Assembly: GCA_009775355.1 (NCBI GenBank) | Contig: VSPN01000057.1 | Coordinates: 1-12,139, forward strand | Length of the DNA stretch: 12,139 bases | Origin: Muribaculaceae bacterium | GTDB taxonomy: Bacteria > Bacteroidota > Bacteroidia > Bacteroidales > Muribaculaceae | Direction: 5' to 3' | Shown here: positions 5,533 to 12,139 of the stretch, one piece after another | Layout: each line of letters starts with the position of its first letter | Numbering within the stretch: position 1 is the stretch's first letter | Translations under genes and position numbers: made by a program | Notes under the pieces: model-generated | Seen by the model: only the letters and a program-made list of their open reading frames with translations | Database searches by the model: none | What the model was told of the DNA's origin: nothing

Positions 5533-8280
5533 ATGAGAAACTACGATAGCTACACACCTGAAATAAACTATGGGGAAGAAACCGTCGTTCAGGAAAATAA
5601 TCAGGAAGACAAAAGCCGTAAATCCGGCCAGAAAAATCTGCGAAGACGCAGGCCTGTAAAAAAAGACGCGGAAAAATCGAATAAGGACAAGATCGGGAAA
5701 AGTCCGTTTACACACTTCAGACGAATCCGGGCATGGTTTGCCAGTCCGCAATTCAGAATATTGTCCGGGATATTTTTCGGATGTCTTGCCATATACTTGA
5801 CAGTATCTTTTTGTGGATACTTTTCGACCTGTATTCAGGATCAGTCCAAGATCGCCTCATCTCCTGTTGGCTTTGCTCCCAAAGTGGCCAATCCCGGAGG
5901 TGAGGGAGGTGCAAGATTGTCGGAATTTCTGATCAACGAAGGGTTTGGAATCGGATCTCTGGTGATAATAATATGGCTCGGTGCCATATCATTGAAACTT
6001 CTGACAGGCAGACCCAGATTTCGCTCACTTGATTTTACCATCAAGTGCATAGTGGCGCTTATTACCGTATCGCTGATCGTCGGGCTTGTGACATACAGCA
6101 TGCACACATCCGTCAACTGGGGAGGCTATCATGGAACATATGTCAACGAATTTGTAATCGGTTTTATAGGGAGTATCGGGGCGGTGCTTTTGAGTATCTT
6201 CATGATAGCTGTCTTTATTGTCATATGTATGCGGGATCTTGTAAACTGGATTATACGGGTCCGGAGGAAGCATGCAGAGAGGCGTCGTGTCGCCGCCGAG
6301 GCCCGGGAGGCAGAACTGGCCCGGGAGGCGGAAATACGGAGAATGCAGGAGCAAGAGCGCATAGACGACCAGAGAGCTGGAGAAGCCGCTATATCGCACA
6401 TTGACAGTTCTGATAACGCTGAAGTTGCCGGTCATCATATGGATTTTGGCAATGACTCATCGATATATGATATAAGCGATGTTTCGGAGAATGATATGTC
6501 ACACTTTGCTGACGACAGTACCAGCATGGCTGAGCAGGCTTTCGACGGAATGAGTTTAAAGAGAGATGATGAGAGTGTATGCGTGCATGCAGGCAGTGAG
6601 CCGGATGTTGCCATCCACGTGGAAAACAAGGAACCGGTTTGCGGAGAAAACGGAAGTGTGGCGGATTCAGAACGTGATAATGAATCTGATGCGTGTAATC
6701 ATAATATATCGGGACCGGACAGAATGGTCGTGAAAGTAAATGAGATCGATCAGGCTGACTCCCGCCGTTATCGTCCGGATATCGAGCACTTTGAAGACCA
6801 GAAGTATAAGTTCCCTCCTTTCGAGATTCTCGCCGAAGGCAAAGCCAGAGTAGAGGTAGACAAGGAGGAACAGATGGAGAACAAGCGTAAGATAGAGAAG
6901 ACACTGCTTGATTTCGGCATTCCTATCACCAGGATAGAGGCGACTGTCGGTCCGACAGTCACACTTTACGAAATTGTTCCAGACAATGGTGTGAAAATTG
7001 CTAAAATCCGCAGTCTTGTCGATGACATAGCACTGAGCCTTTCTGCTATCGGAGTCAGGATCATTGCCCCTATACCGGGGAAAGGAACTGTCGGCATAGA
7101 GGTTGCCAATAAAGATCCGCAGACCGTCTCGATGAGAACAGTGATACAGTCTCAGAAATATCAGGAGTCTAAATTCAAGTTGCCGATCGCTCTCGGTTCG
7201 ACAATCTCGAATGAAGTATATATTACCGATCTGACGAAAATGCCGCATCTTCTCGTAGCAGGAGCGACAGGACAAGGAAAGTCTGTCGGGCTCAATGCCA
7301 TTGTGGCGTCTTTGCTATATTGCAAGGCTCCTCATGAGGTGAAATTCGTTATGATTGATCCCAAGCAGGTGGAATTCAGCCTTTATAACAAACTTAAGAA
7401 TTACTATATGGCAATGATTCCTTCTGATGACAGTGAGGAGCCGGTAATTACCGACATGGCCAAGGTAGAGGCAACACTCAACTCGCTGACAATCGAGATG
7501 GAACAGCGATACACCTTGCTAAAGAACGCACATACGCGCAACATTGAGGAATATAATGCCAAAATCCGCGAAGGCGTTCTTAATCCTGCTGAAGGACATA
7601 GATTCCTGCCGTATATCGTGGTGATAGTTGATGAGTTCGGCGATCTCAAGATGGTTCTCGGCAAGAATGTCGAGACTCCTATCGCGCGTCTGGCACAGAA
7701 GGCGAGGGCTGTCGGAATGCATGTCATAATTGCCACTCAGCGTCCCTCTACCGATGTCATAACCGGCATTATCAAGGCGAACTTCCCAGCCCGAATATCG
7801 TTCAAAGTGTCATCGGGTGTCGATTCAAAGACTATTCTCGACACCCCTGGCGCTCAGCAGCTGATAGGCCGGGGAGACATGCTGATCTTCAACAATTCGG
7901 AGATGGTGCGTGTGCAGTGTGCTTTCATCGACACGCCCGAAGTGGAGCGCATCTGTGAATACGTCGAAAGACAACCGTATCCGCAGGGAATATACGAATT
8001 GCCCGAACCGCACCTCGAGAGCGGAGATGGCATGGCTGAAACCGGTCCTGTCGGTGAGCGTGACGAACTGTTTGTAAAAGTAGCACGCGATGTTGTCAAT
8101 TCCGGAAGGGCATCCACATCGTCGGTGCAACGCTTTTATGAAATCGGTTATAACAGAGCCGGACGTATCATGGACCAGCTTGAAAGAGTCGGAATAGTCG
8201 GCCCCTCGCAGGGCGGAAAACCGAGGACTGTTCTGGTTGACGCCATGCGTCTGGAAGAGATTCTCTCCTCACTTGAATAG
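5533..8280 (+). CDS. ftsK: DNA translocase FtsK
   Basis: FtsK is a septum-anchored hexameric ATPase that pumps chromosomal DNA and promotes dimer resolution during division. The 915-residue protein has a basic cytoplasmic start (1-70), four membrane helices (about 74-97, 139-159, 168-189, 207-233), a charged helical stretch (about 240-276) with an AREAE(L/I) tandem repeat encoded at 6301-6336, and an acidic disordered-looking linker to about 415. The alpha/beta motor follows, with Walker A GATGQGKS (577-584) and Walker B IVVIVDEFGDL (D700, E701), then the ATQRPSTDVITGIIKAN segment. A C-terminal winged-helix gamma domain spans about 844-905 and would read polar DNA motifs. All parts are present and the length is normal. 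The ATG at 5533 lies 28 nt after a strong promoter. A lolA-like gene follows by 30 nt, a neighbour pair also known in other phyla. Confidence 0.96.
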   Translation: MRNYDSYTPEINYGEETVVQENNQEDKSRKSGQKNLRRRRPVKKDAEKSNKDKIGKSPFTHFRRIRAWFASPQFRILSGIFFGCLAIYLTVSFCGYFSTCIQDQSKIASSPVGFAPKVANPGGEGGARLSEFLINEGFGIGSLVIIIWLGAISLKLLTGRPRFRSLDFTIKCIVALITVSLIVGLVTYSMHTSVNWGGYHGTYVNEFVIGFIGSIGAVLLSIFMIAVFIVICMRDLVNWIIRVRRKHAERRRVAAEAREAELAREAEIRRMQEQERIDDQRAGEAAISHIDSSDNAEVAGHHMDFGNDSSIYDISDVSENDMSHFADDSTSMAEQAFDGMSLKRDDESVCVHAGSEPDVAIHVENKEPVCGENGSVADSERDNESDACNHNISGPDRMVVKVNEIDQADSRRYRPDIEHFEDQKYKFPPFEILAEGKARVEVDKEEQMENKRKIEKTLLDFGIPITRIEATVGPTVTLYEIVPDNGVKIAKIRSLVDDIALSLSAIGVRIIAPIPGKGTVGIEVANKDPQTVSMRTVIQSQKYQESKFKLPIALGSTISNEVYITDLTKMPHLLVAGATGQGKSVGLNAIVASLLYCKAPHEVKFVMIDPKQVEFSLYNKLKNYYMAMIPSDDSEEPVITDMAKVEATLNSLTIEMEQRYTLLKNAHTRNIEEYNAKIREGVLNPAEGHRFLPYIVVIVDEFGDLKMVLGKNVETPIARLAQKARAVGMHVIIATQRPSTDVITGIIKANFPARISFKVSSGVDSKTILDTPGAQQLIGRGDMLIFNNSEMVRVQCAFIDTPEVERICEYVERQPYPQGIYELPEPHLESGDGMAETGPVGERDELFVKVARDVVNSGRASTSSVQRFYEIGYNRAGRIMDQLERVGIVGPSQGGKPRTVLVDAMRLEEILSSLE

Positions 8281-8310
8281 GAATTAATAACACACATAGC
8301 AGGTCTGATT

Positions 8311-8925
8311 ATGAGACAAAAGATAATTCTGCTGCTGCTTGTCATATACGGAGCATTGCAGGTACATTCAGCCGAGTCTCCCTCGCAGATTCTTGACAAG
8401 GCGATCGCCAATATATCAAAGGCGTCAGGAGTCAGCTGCTCTTTCGCTGTTTCAGGCAGTGGTGTAAATGAAAGGGGGAATCTTCAGTCATCCGGACAGA
8501 AGTTCAGAATTTCAACTCCGTCGGCCTCTACATGGTATGACGGAAGAAACATGTGGACTGCCAACAGTTCATCGAAAGAAATCACGCTTATCACTCCGAC
8601 AACTCAGGAAATAAATGAAGTAAACCCGTTTTCATATATTTCCGGATATAAGGCCGGTTACAAAGTTTATTTCTCAAGGCGCAAGAGCAATGTCGATTAT
8701 CTGATTCTGCTTAATCCGAAGCGCAAGAACGGAGAGATCAAAGCGGTTGAGATCGATCTTGACAAGAAAAGTCTCTTGCCACGAAGATTCATAGTTCGAG
8801 ACAGAAATGACAGGGTGACTACGATTTCACTGGCTTCGATCACCCTCGAAAAACGGGTCTCTGATTCTGACTTCGTCTGCCCTGTCGGAGATATGACAGA
8901 TTACGAACTCGTGGATTTAAGATAG
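8311..8925 (+). CDS. LolA-like outer-membrane lipoprotein carrier protein
   Basis: LolA-family proteins shuttle lipoproteins through the periplasm from the LolCDE transporter to the outer membrane. The 204-residue product has an N-terminal signal peptide (MRQKIILLLLVIYGALQVHSA, probable cleavage near residue 21). The mature region has the LolA-like order: an amphipathic opening helix (ILDKAIANISKASG), beta strands with the SGQKFRISTPSASTWYDGRNMWTAN segment (substrate-side 'fixed conformation, then test' pattern seen in the family as F.....P....DG...W.Y), TPTTQEINEVNPFSYISGY, and late strands ending YELVDLR. It follows ftsK by 30 nt, and the ftsK-lolA order is a familiar arrangement that supports the call. 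Sequence motifs alone are loose, so the exact substrate range is inferred. Confidence 0.82.
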   Translation: MRQKIILLLLVIYGALQVHSAESPSQILDKAIANISKASGVSCSFAVSGSGVNERGNLQSSGQKFRISTPSASTWYDGRNMWTANSSSKEITLITPTTQEINEVNPFSYISGYKAGYKVYFSRRKSNVDYLILLNPKRKNGEIKAVEIDLDKKSLLPRRFIVRDRNDRVTTISLASITLEKRVSDSDFVCPVGDMTDYELVDLR

Positions 8926-9021
8926 ATATCACACAAATATGCGTGCGAACCTGTTGGAGTGATAATAAAACCGTGTCCGTGCGTGTTATCTCATTGTAAG
9001 AATTCTAAACCTGAAAATCAT

Positions 9022-9969
9022 ATGGAAGAAATCAAGACCAAGGTCCTTGTCATCGGTTCGGGACCAGCCGGTTGCACAGCCGGCATATATGCCTCGCGGG
9101 CAAATCTTAAACCGATCCTGCTTGAAGGAGAACAGCCTGGCGGTCAGCTAACACAGACTACCGATATCGAGAATTTTCCCGGTTATCCCGACGGAGTGCA
9201 GGGAATGCAGATGATGAACGAACTGAGAGATCAGGCTATAAGATTCGGAACGGAAATAAAGTCCCGTACGATTGTCAAAGTCGACTTCTCCAGCAGACCG
9301 TTCAGATGTGAGGATGATCGCGGAGACATATATATCGCGGAGACCGTGATAATCTGCACTGGTGCTTCCGCAAAGTATCTCGGACTTCCTGATGAAACCA
9401 AATACATGGGACTCGGAGTCAGCGCATGCGCTACTTGCGACGGTTTTTTCTACAGAAACAGGAATGTCGCTGTGGTCGGAGGCGGAGACACGGCCTGTGA
9501 GGAAGCTCTGTACCTTTCGACACTTGCCAAAAAGGTCTACATGATAGTCCGTAAGGATTATCTGCGTGCGTCGAATGTAATGAAGAAACGGGTAGAGGAG
9601 AGAGAGAACATAGAGATCCTCTACAGATGCAACACCGTAGGACTCTTCGGAGAAGAGGGTGTGGAGGGTGCACATCTTGTAAGAGACAAGGGTACAGACC
9701 ATGAAGAGAATCTCGACATAAGCATAGATGGTTTCTTCCTTGCGATTGGACATAAGCCCAACACAGATGTCTTCAAGGGTTTTGTAGAACTTGACGATCA
9801 GGGTTACATAAGGACTGCAGCTCCCTGCACATCTACCAATGTGCCGGGCGTATTCGCGGCAGGAGACTGCGCGGATCCGATATACAGACAGGCTGTCACT
9901 TCAGCCGGAACCGGATGTCGTGCGGCAATGGATGCTGAACGTTATCTGATGGATCATAATGAATTCTGA
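9022..9969 (+). CDS. trxB: Thioredoxin reductase
   Basis: TrxB transfers electrons from NADPH through FAD to a redox-active disulfide and on to thioredoxin in the cytoplasm. From ATG 9022 the protein is 315 residues, the normal size. It has the FAD-binding GSGPAGCTAGIYASRA motif near the start, GGQLTQTTDIENFPGYPDG, the redox pair CATC (C136 and C139), the NADPH-binding GGGDTACEEA, and the C-terminal FAD segment GVFAAGDCADPIYRQAVTSAGTG. An in-frame GTG at 8959 would add 21 residues unlike the family, so ATG 9022 is preferred. The 96-nt gap after lolA contains no recognisable promoter, so read-through from ftsK-lolA is likely. The deaminase gene begins 1 nt after the stop (or overlaps by 11 nt). 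Confidence 0.95.
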   Translation: MEEIKTKVLVIGSGPAGCTAGIYASRANLKPILLEGEQPGGQLTQTTDIENFPGYPDGVQGMQMMNELRDQAIRFGTEIKSRTIVKVDFSSRPFRCEDDRGDIYIAETVIICTGASAKYLGLPDETKYMGLGVSACATCDGFFYRNRNVAVVGGGDTACEEALYLSTLAKKVYMIVRKDYLRASNVMKKRVEERENIEILYRCNTVGLFGEEGVEGAHLVRDKGTDHEENLDISIDGFFLAIGHKPNTDVFKGFVELDDQGYIRTAAPCTSTNVPGVFAAGDCADPIYRQAVTSAGTGCRAAMDAERYLMDHNEF

Positions 9970-9970
9970 T

Positions 9971-10408
9971 ATGGATCAGAAGCAAGAGATTCTTGATCGC
10001 CGCTATCTCAGGATGGCGGCGATCTGGAGTGAAAACTCATATTGCGAGCGCCGCAAGGTGGGTGCTCTTATTGTGAAAGGAAAGATGATTATCTCTGACG
10101 GATACAACGGAACTCCATCCGGTTTTCCCAATGTCTGCGAATCGTCGGAAGGAGTGACTCTGCCCTATGTGCTGCACGCTGAAGCCAATGCCATTACGAA
10201 AGTGGCGAGGAGCAACAACTCAAGCGAGGGTGGAACGCTCTACGTTACGGCAAGTCCATGCATGGAATGTTCAAAGCTGATAATACAGTCAGGAATAAAA
10301 AGAGTGGTGTTTTCAGAACTTTACAGGATCACAGATGGCCTCGAGCTTCTTCGGGAGGCCGGGGTGGAGGTCGTGCACCTGCCTCTCGATAAAGAAGATG
10401 AACAATAA
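9971..10408 (+). CDS. Deoxycytidylate (dCMP) deaminase family protein
   Basis: Zinc-dependent dCMP deaminases convert dCMP to dUMP, the precursor of dTMP. From ATG 9971 the product is 145 residues, the family's size. The zinc/catalytic motif is HAEANA (H69, E71), with the second zinc motif SPCMECSK (C97, C100). Family blocks RYLRMA.IWSENSYCERRKVGALIVK and ISDGYNGTPSGFPNVCE are well preserved. The GYNG block favours dCMP deaminase over cytidine or tRNA deaminases, and ComEB-type proteins belong here too. An ATG at 9959 would add four residues and overlap trxB by 11 nt. I prefer 9971 because MDQKQ..LD.RYLRM matches the family's usual beginning. The 3' end overlaps the protease gene by 11 nt, so translation is probably coupled. 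With trxB next door the pair would serve dNTP supply. Confidence 0.92.
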   Translation: MDQKQEILDRRYLRMAAIWSENSYCERRKVGALIVKGKMIISDGYNGTPSGFPNVCESSEGVTLPYVLHAEANAITKVARSNNSSEGGTLYVTASPCMECSKLIIQSGIKRVVFSELYRITDGLELLREAGVEVVHLPLDKEDEQ

Positions 10409-12014
10409 GAGAAACATAGGATCAGTATTGGTTCCCGTCATGCTTGCAATTGGCGTGATAGGGGGAATATTCATAGGCAAAAACGTGTCTCTTCAGAAAT
10501 TGTCGCCCGAAGAGGAAAAGCTGCGTATGATATTGGGTCTGATCGACCAGCAATATGTCGACAAGATCAACACAGACAGTCTTGTCGAACAGATCATCCC
10601 GGACGTTCTTGCCTCTCTTGACCCACATTCGGTATATATTCCGGCTTCGGATCTGGAGTCTACCAACGATGACCTCGAAAGCTCTTTCGGGGGAGTAGGT
10701 GTGATGTTCCAGATGCTTAACGACACAGTCAATATCATAGAGGTCGTGGCCGGAGGTCCGGCGGAAAGTGTCGGACTTCTGCCCGGCGACATGATACTTG
10801 AAGCTGACGGAAAAAAACTGTCTGGTGCGGATGCCTCAAGTGATGATGTGTTTACAGCACTTCGAGGAAAAGAGGGAACGAAGGTCAGCGTAAGTATAAA
10901 ACGCAAGACATCGGCCAAACCTGTCACTTATGAAATAACACGTGGCAAGATCCCGTCGAACAGTGTGGACGCTTCATATATGATAGATGACAAGGTTGGC
11001 TATGTCAAGGTAAGCAAATTCGCAAGAAATACTTATAATGAGTTTTTTGAGGCTCTTGGCGATCTGAAGGCAAGAGGTGCTGAGAAGTTTATCGTCGATC
11101 TCAGAGGCAATTCAGGAGGATTTATGGATCAGGCTATCTTTATGGCCAATGAGTTTCTGCCTGCTGGCCGCATGATCGTATACACTAAAGGACGCACTCC
11201 AGAGAATGAGACTGTGGCCATAAGCGATGGTAGCGGACTTTTTCAGGATTGTGAGATAGTAGTTCTCACCAATGAATATTCGGCTTCGGCATCAGAGATA
11301 TTCGCCGGTGCCATTCAGGATAACGACAGAGGGCTGGTGATCGGACGCAGAACTTTTGGAAAGGGACTCGTGCAGAATCAGATCGCACTTCCAGACAGTT
11401 CGGCGATTCGTCTCACGGTGGCCCGCTATTACACACCTTCAGGAAGATCTATCCAGAAAGAGTATAAAAGAGGTAAGGATGGAAAGTATGAACTTGATAT
11501 CCTTGATCGTTATAATCACGGAGAGTTCTATTCACAAGACAGTATCAAGCTTGATAAAAGCAAGGAATTCACCACAGTCGGCGGTAGGAAGGTTTTCGGA
11601 GGAGGCGGTATAATGCCTGATATATTTGTTCCGGAGGACACTACCGGATACACATCCTATTATATCGAGGCGAACAACATGGGACTTATCCAGAAGTTTG
11701 CCCGCGACATGGCCGATTCATACCGGCCAATGATGAAAGGTACCAAAAGCAAGGAGACAATGGCTCGTGTCATGGCGAGAGACAGCTCTCTGTTGACAGC
11801 GTTTGTCAATTATGCTGCGGCCCGTGGACTTCCTGCCCGCTGGTATTATATCAACAAGTCAAGAGATCTTCTTATCAATCAGATCAAGGCGTGCATAGCC
11901 CGTGACCTTGTAGGTTATGAGACTTTCATAGAGATTCTGAATGAGAAGGACGCGGCGGTAGCCAGAGCGCTTAAGGATCTGTCGGAAGGAAAATCTCCGG
12001 TAATCATACGTTAG
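10398..12014 (+). CDS. S41 family C-terminal processing peptidase (CtpA/Prc type)
   Basis: These serine proteases use a Ser-Lys dyad and a PDZ domain to trim or degrade exported and periplasmic proteins from their C-termini. From ATG 10398 the protein is 538 residues. An N-terminal membrane anchor or uncleaved signal (about residues 9-27, VLVPVMLAIGVIGGIFIG) is followed by a helical region, a PDZ domain (about 90-175, FGGVGVMFQ...GGPAESVGLLPGDMIL), then the tail-specific protease core with RGNSGGFMDQA. The active site NEYSASASEIF places the nucleophile at S297 and, 25 residues on, the lysine in TFGKGLVQ at K322, the same spacing as in E. coli Prc. A C-terminal helical region (about 430-538) is typical of Bacteroidota members. 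An ATG at 10335 would overlap the deaminase by 74 nt and add an un-family-like 21 residues, so 10398 (11-nt overlap) is preferred. Paralogues are common, so I give no symbol. Confidence 0.94.
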   Translation: MNNKRNIGSVLVPVMLAIGVIGGIFIGKNVSLQKLSPEEEKLRMILGLIDQQYVDKINTDSLVEQIIPDVLASLDPHSVYIPASDLESTNDDLESSFGGVGVMFQMLNDTVNIIEVVAGGPAESVGLLPGDMILEADGKKLSGADASSDDVFTALRGKEGTKVSVSIKRKTSAKPVTYEITRGKIPSNSVDASYMIDDKVGYVKVSKFARNTYNEFFEALGDLKARGAEKFIVDLRGNSGGFMDQAIFMANEFLPAGRMIVYTKGRTPENETVAISDGSGLFQDCEIVVLTNEYSASASEIFAGAIQDNDRGLVIGRRTFGKGLVQNQIALPDSSAIRLTVARYYTPSGRSIQKEYKRGKDGKYELDILDRYNHGEFYSQDSIKLDKSKEFTTVGGRKVFGGGGIMPDIFVPEDTTGYTSYYIEANNMGLIQKFARDMADSYRPMMKGTKSKETMARVMARDSSLLTAFVNYAAARGLPARWYYINKSRDLLINQIKACIARDLVGYETFIEILNEKDAAVARALKDLSEGKSPVIIR

Positions 12015-12050
12015 ATAACTAGGGATACTCAGCTAATCGCCAACTAATTG

Positions 12051-12082
12051 TTTGCCAAAGTCGTAGATATTTTGTAACTTTA
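12051..12082 (+). promoter_or_regulatory. Bacteroidota-type promoter for a gene beyond the right edge
   Basis: TTTG at 12051-12054 is a perfect -33 box. Twenty bases later TAACTTTA (12075-12082) matches TAnnTTTG except for the last base. It lies 37 nt after the protease stop and points rightward, so a new transcription unit starts near 12087-12090. The remaining 125-nt stretch after the protease contains no complete gene. Confidence 0.6.
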
Positions 12083-12089
12083 CAATGAA

Positions 12090-12125
12090 CCCCCGATGGA
12101 CCCATCACGGGCTTATTCGGGGGTA
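12090..12125 (+). other. GC-rich hairpin in the leader of the next transcript
   Basis: CCCCCGA (starting at 12090) pairs with TCGGGGG (ending at about 12123), with a smaller possible CCC/GGG pairing inside the loop. It falls immediately downstream of the predicted start site. The following bases (TAATTCTT) are only a poor T-tract, so an intrinsic terminator for the preceding operon is possible but weak. A structured 5' leader is equally likely. Confidence 0.45.
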
Positions 12126-12139
12126 ATTCTTAAAATAAT

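Noticed and set aside
6389..6904. 171-residue minus-strand frame opposite the FtsK linker
   Set aside because: It is a shadow of ftsK. It is low-complexity (His/Pro/Ser-rich from reverse-read acidic codons) and has no promoter or recognisable motif.
8959..9021. Upstream in-frame GTG start for trxB adding 21 residues
   Set aside because: The added residues do not resemble the TrxB N-terminus. The ATG at 9022 places the FAD-binding GSGPAG motif at the usual distance.
9148..9753. 201-residue minus-strand frame opposite trxB
   Set aside because: It is antisense to a highly conserved enzyme. Its composition and lack of any motif indicate a shadow frame.
10335..10397. Upstream ATG start for the S41 protease
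   Set aside because: It would overlap the deaminase by 74 nt and put a polar 21-residue stretch before the membrane anchor. ATG 10398 gives a standard signal-anchor start.
1..12139. CRISPR array, tRNA or rRNA genes, complete insertion sequence, defence or phage module
   Set aside because: I looked for regularly spaced repeats, cloverleaf-like segments, transposase motifs and defence-type domains and found none. All long frames are assigned to housekeeping genes.

Overview
The window looks like a chromosomal housekeeping region of a Bacteroidota bacterium, most likely order Bacteroidales. The evidence is the set of promoters of the TTTG / ~20 bp / TAnnTTTG type, the lack of strong Shine-Dalgarno sequences, and the gene content: a dxs-trkA-trkH cluster, an ftsK-lolA pair, and a dCMP deaminase next to an S41 protease. 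A family-level guess (for example Muribaculaceae) would be speculation.

Left part, minus strand (about 55-4290). A probable four-gene operon is read leftward: a 61-residue two-helix membrane protein, dxs (first enzyme of the MEP isoprenoid pathway), trkA (cytoplasmic K+ channel regulator) and trkH (K+ channel subunit). The first three genes are joined by 4-nt ATGA stop/start overlaps, and trkA and trkH are 2 nt apart if trkH starts at TTG. The trkH gene is broken: its similarity stops inside the second pore loop, half-way through the protein, and is replaced by foreign-looking sequence. Beyond that lie two copies of a 7-nt repeat and a perfect hairpin at the window edge. This interruption is the most notable anomaly in the window.

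Middle (about 4276-5532). A divergent intergenic region carries one good Bacteroidota promoter for a lipoprotein L,D-transpeptidase (cell-wall cross-linking) and a weaker one for the dxs operon. A second strong promoter precedes ftsK.

Right part, plus strand (5533-12014). ftsK (chromosome segregation and division translocase) is followed by a LolA-like periplasmic lipoprotein carrier, trxB (thioredoxin reductase), a dCMP deaminase and an S41 C-terminal processing protease. Spacings are short (30 nt, 96 nt, 1 nt, then an 11-nt overlap), and no promoter was found inside the run, so it may be largely one transcript. Its themes are division and envelope maintenance (FtsK, LolA, S41 protease) and dNTP supply (TrxB supports ribonucleotide reductase; dCMP deaminase feeds dTMP synthesis).

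Right edge (12015-12139). A new promoter and a hairpin-bearing leader begin a transcription unit that continues outside the window. I found no CRISPR array, tRNA, rRNA or complete mobile element, and no convincing novel multi-gene system. The points worth a second look are the trkH interruption, the repeat-like left edge, the small membrane protein coupled to dxs, and the structured leader at the right edge.
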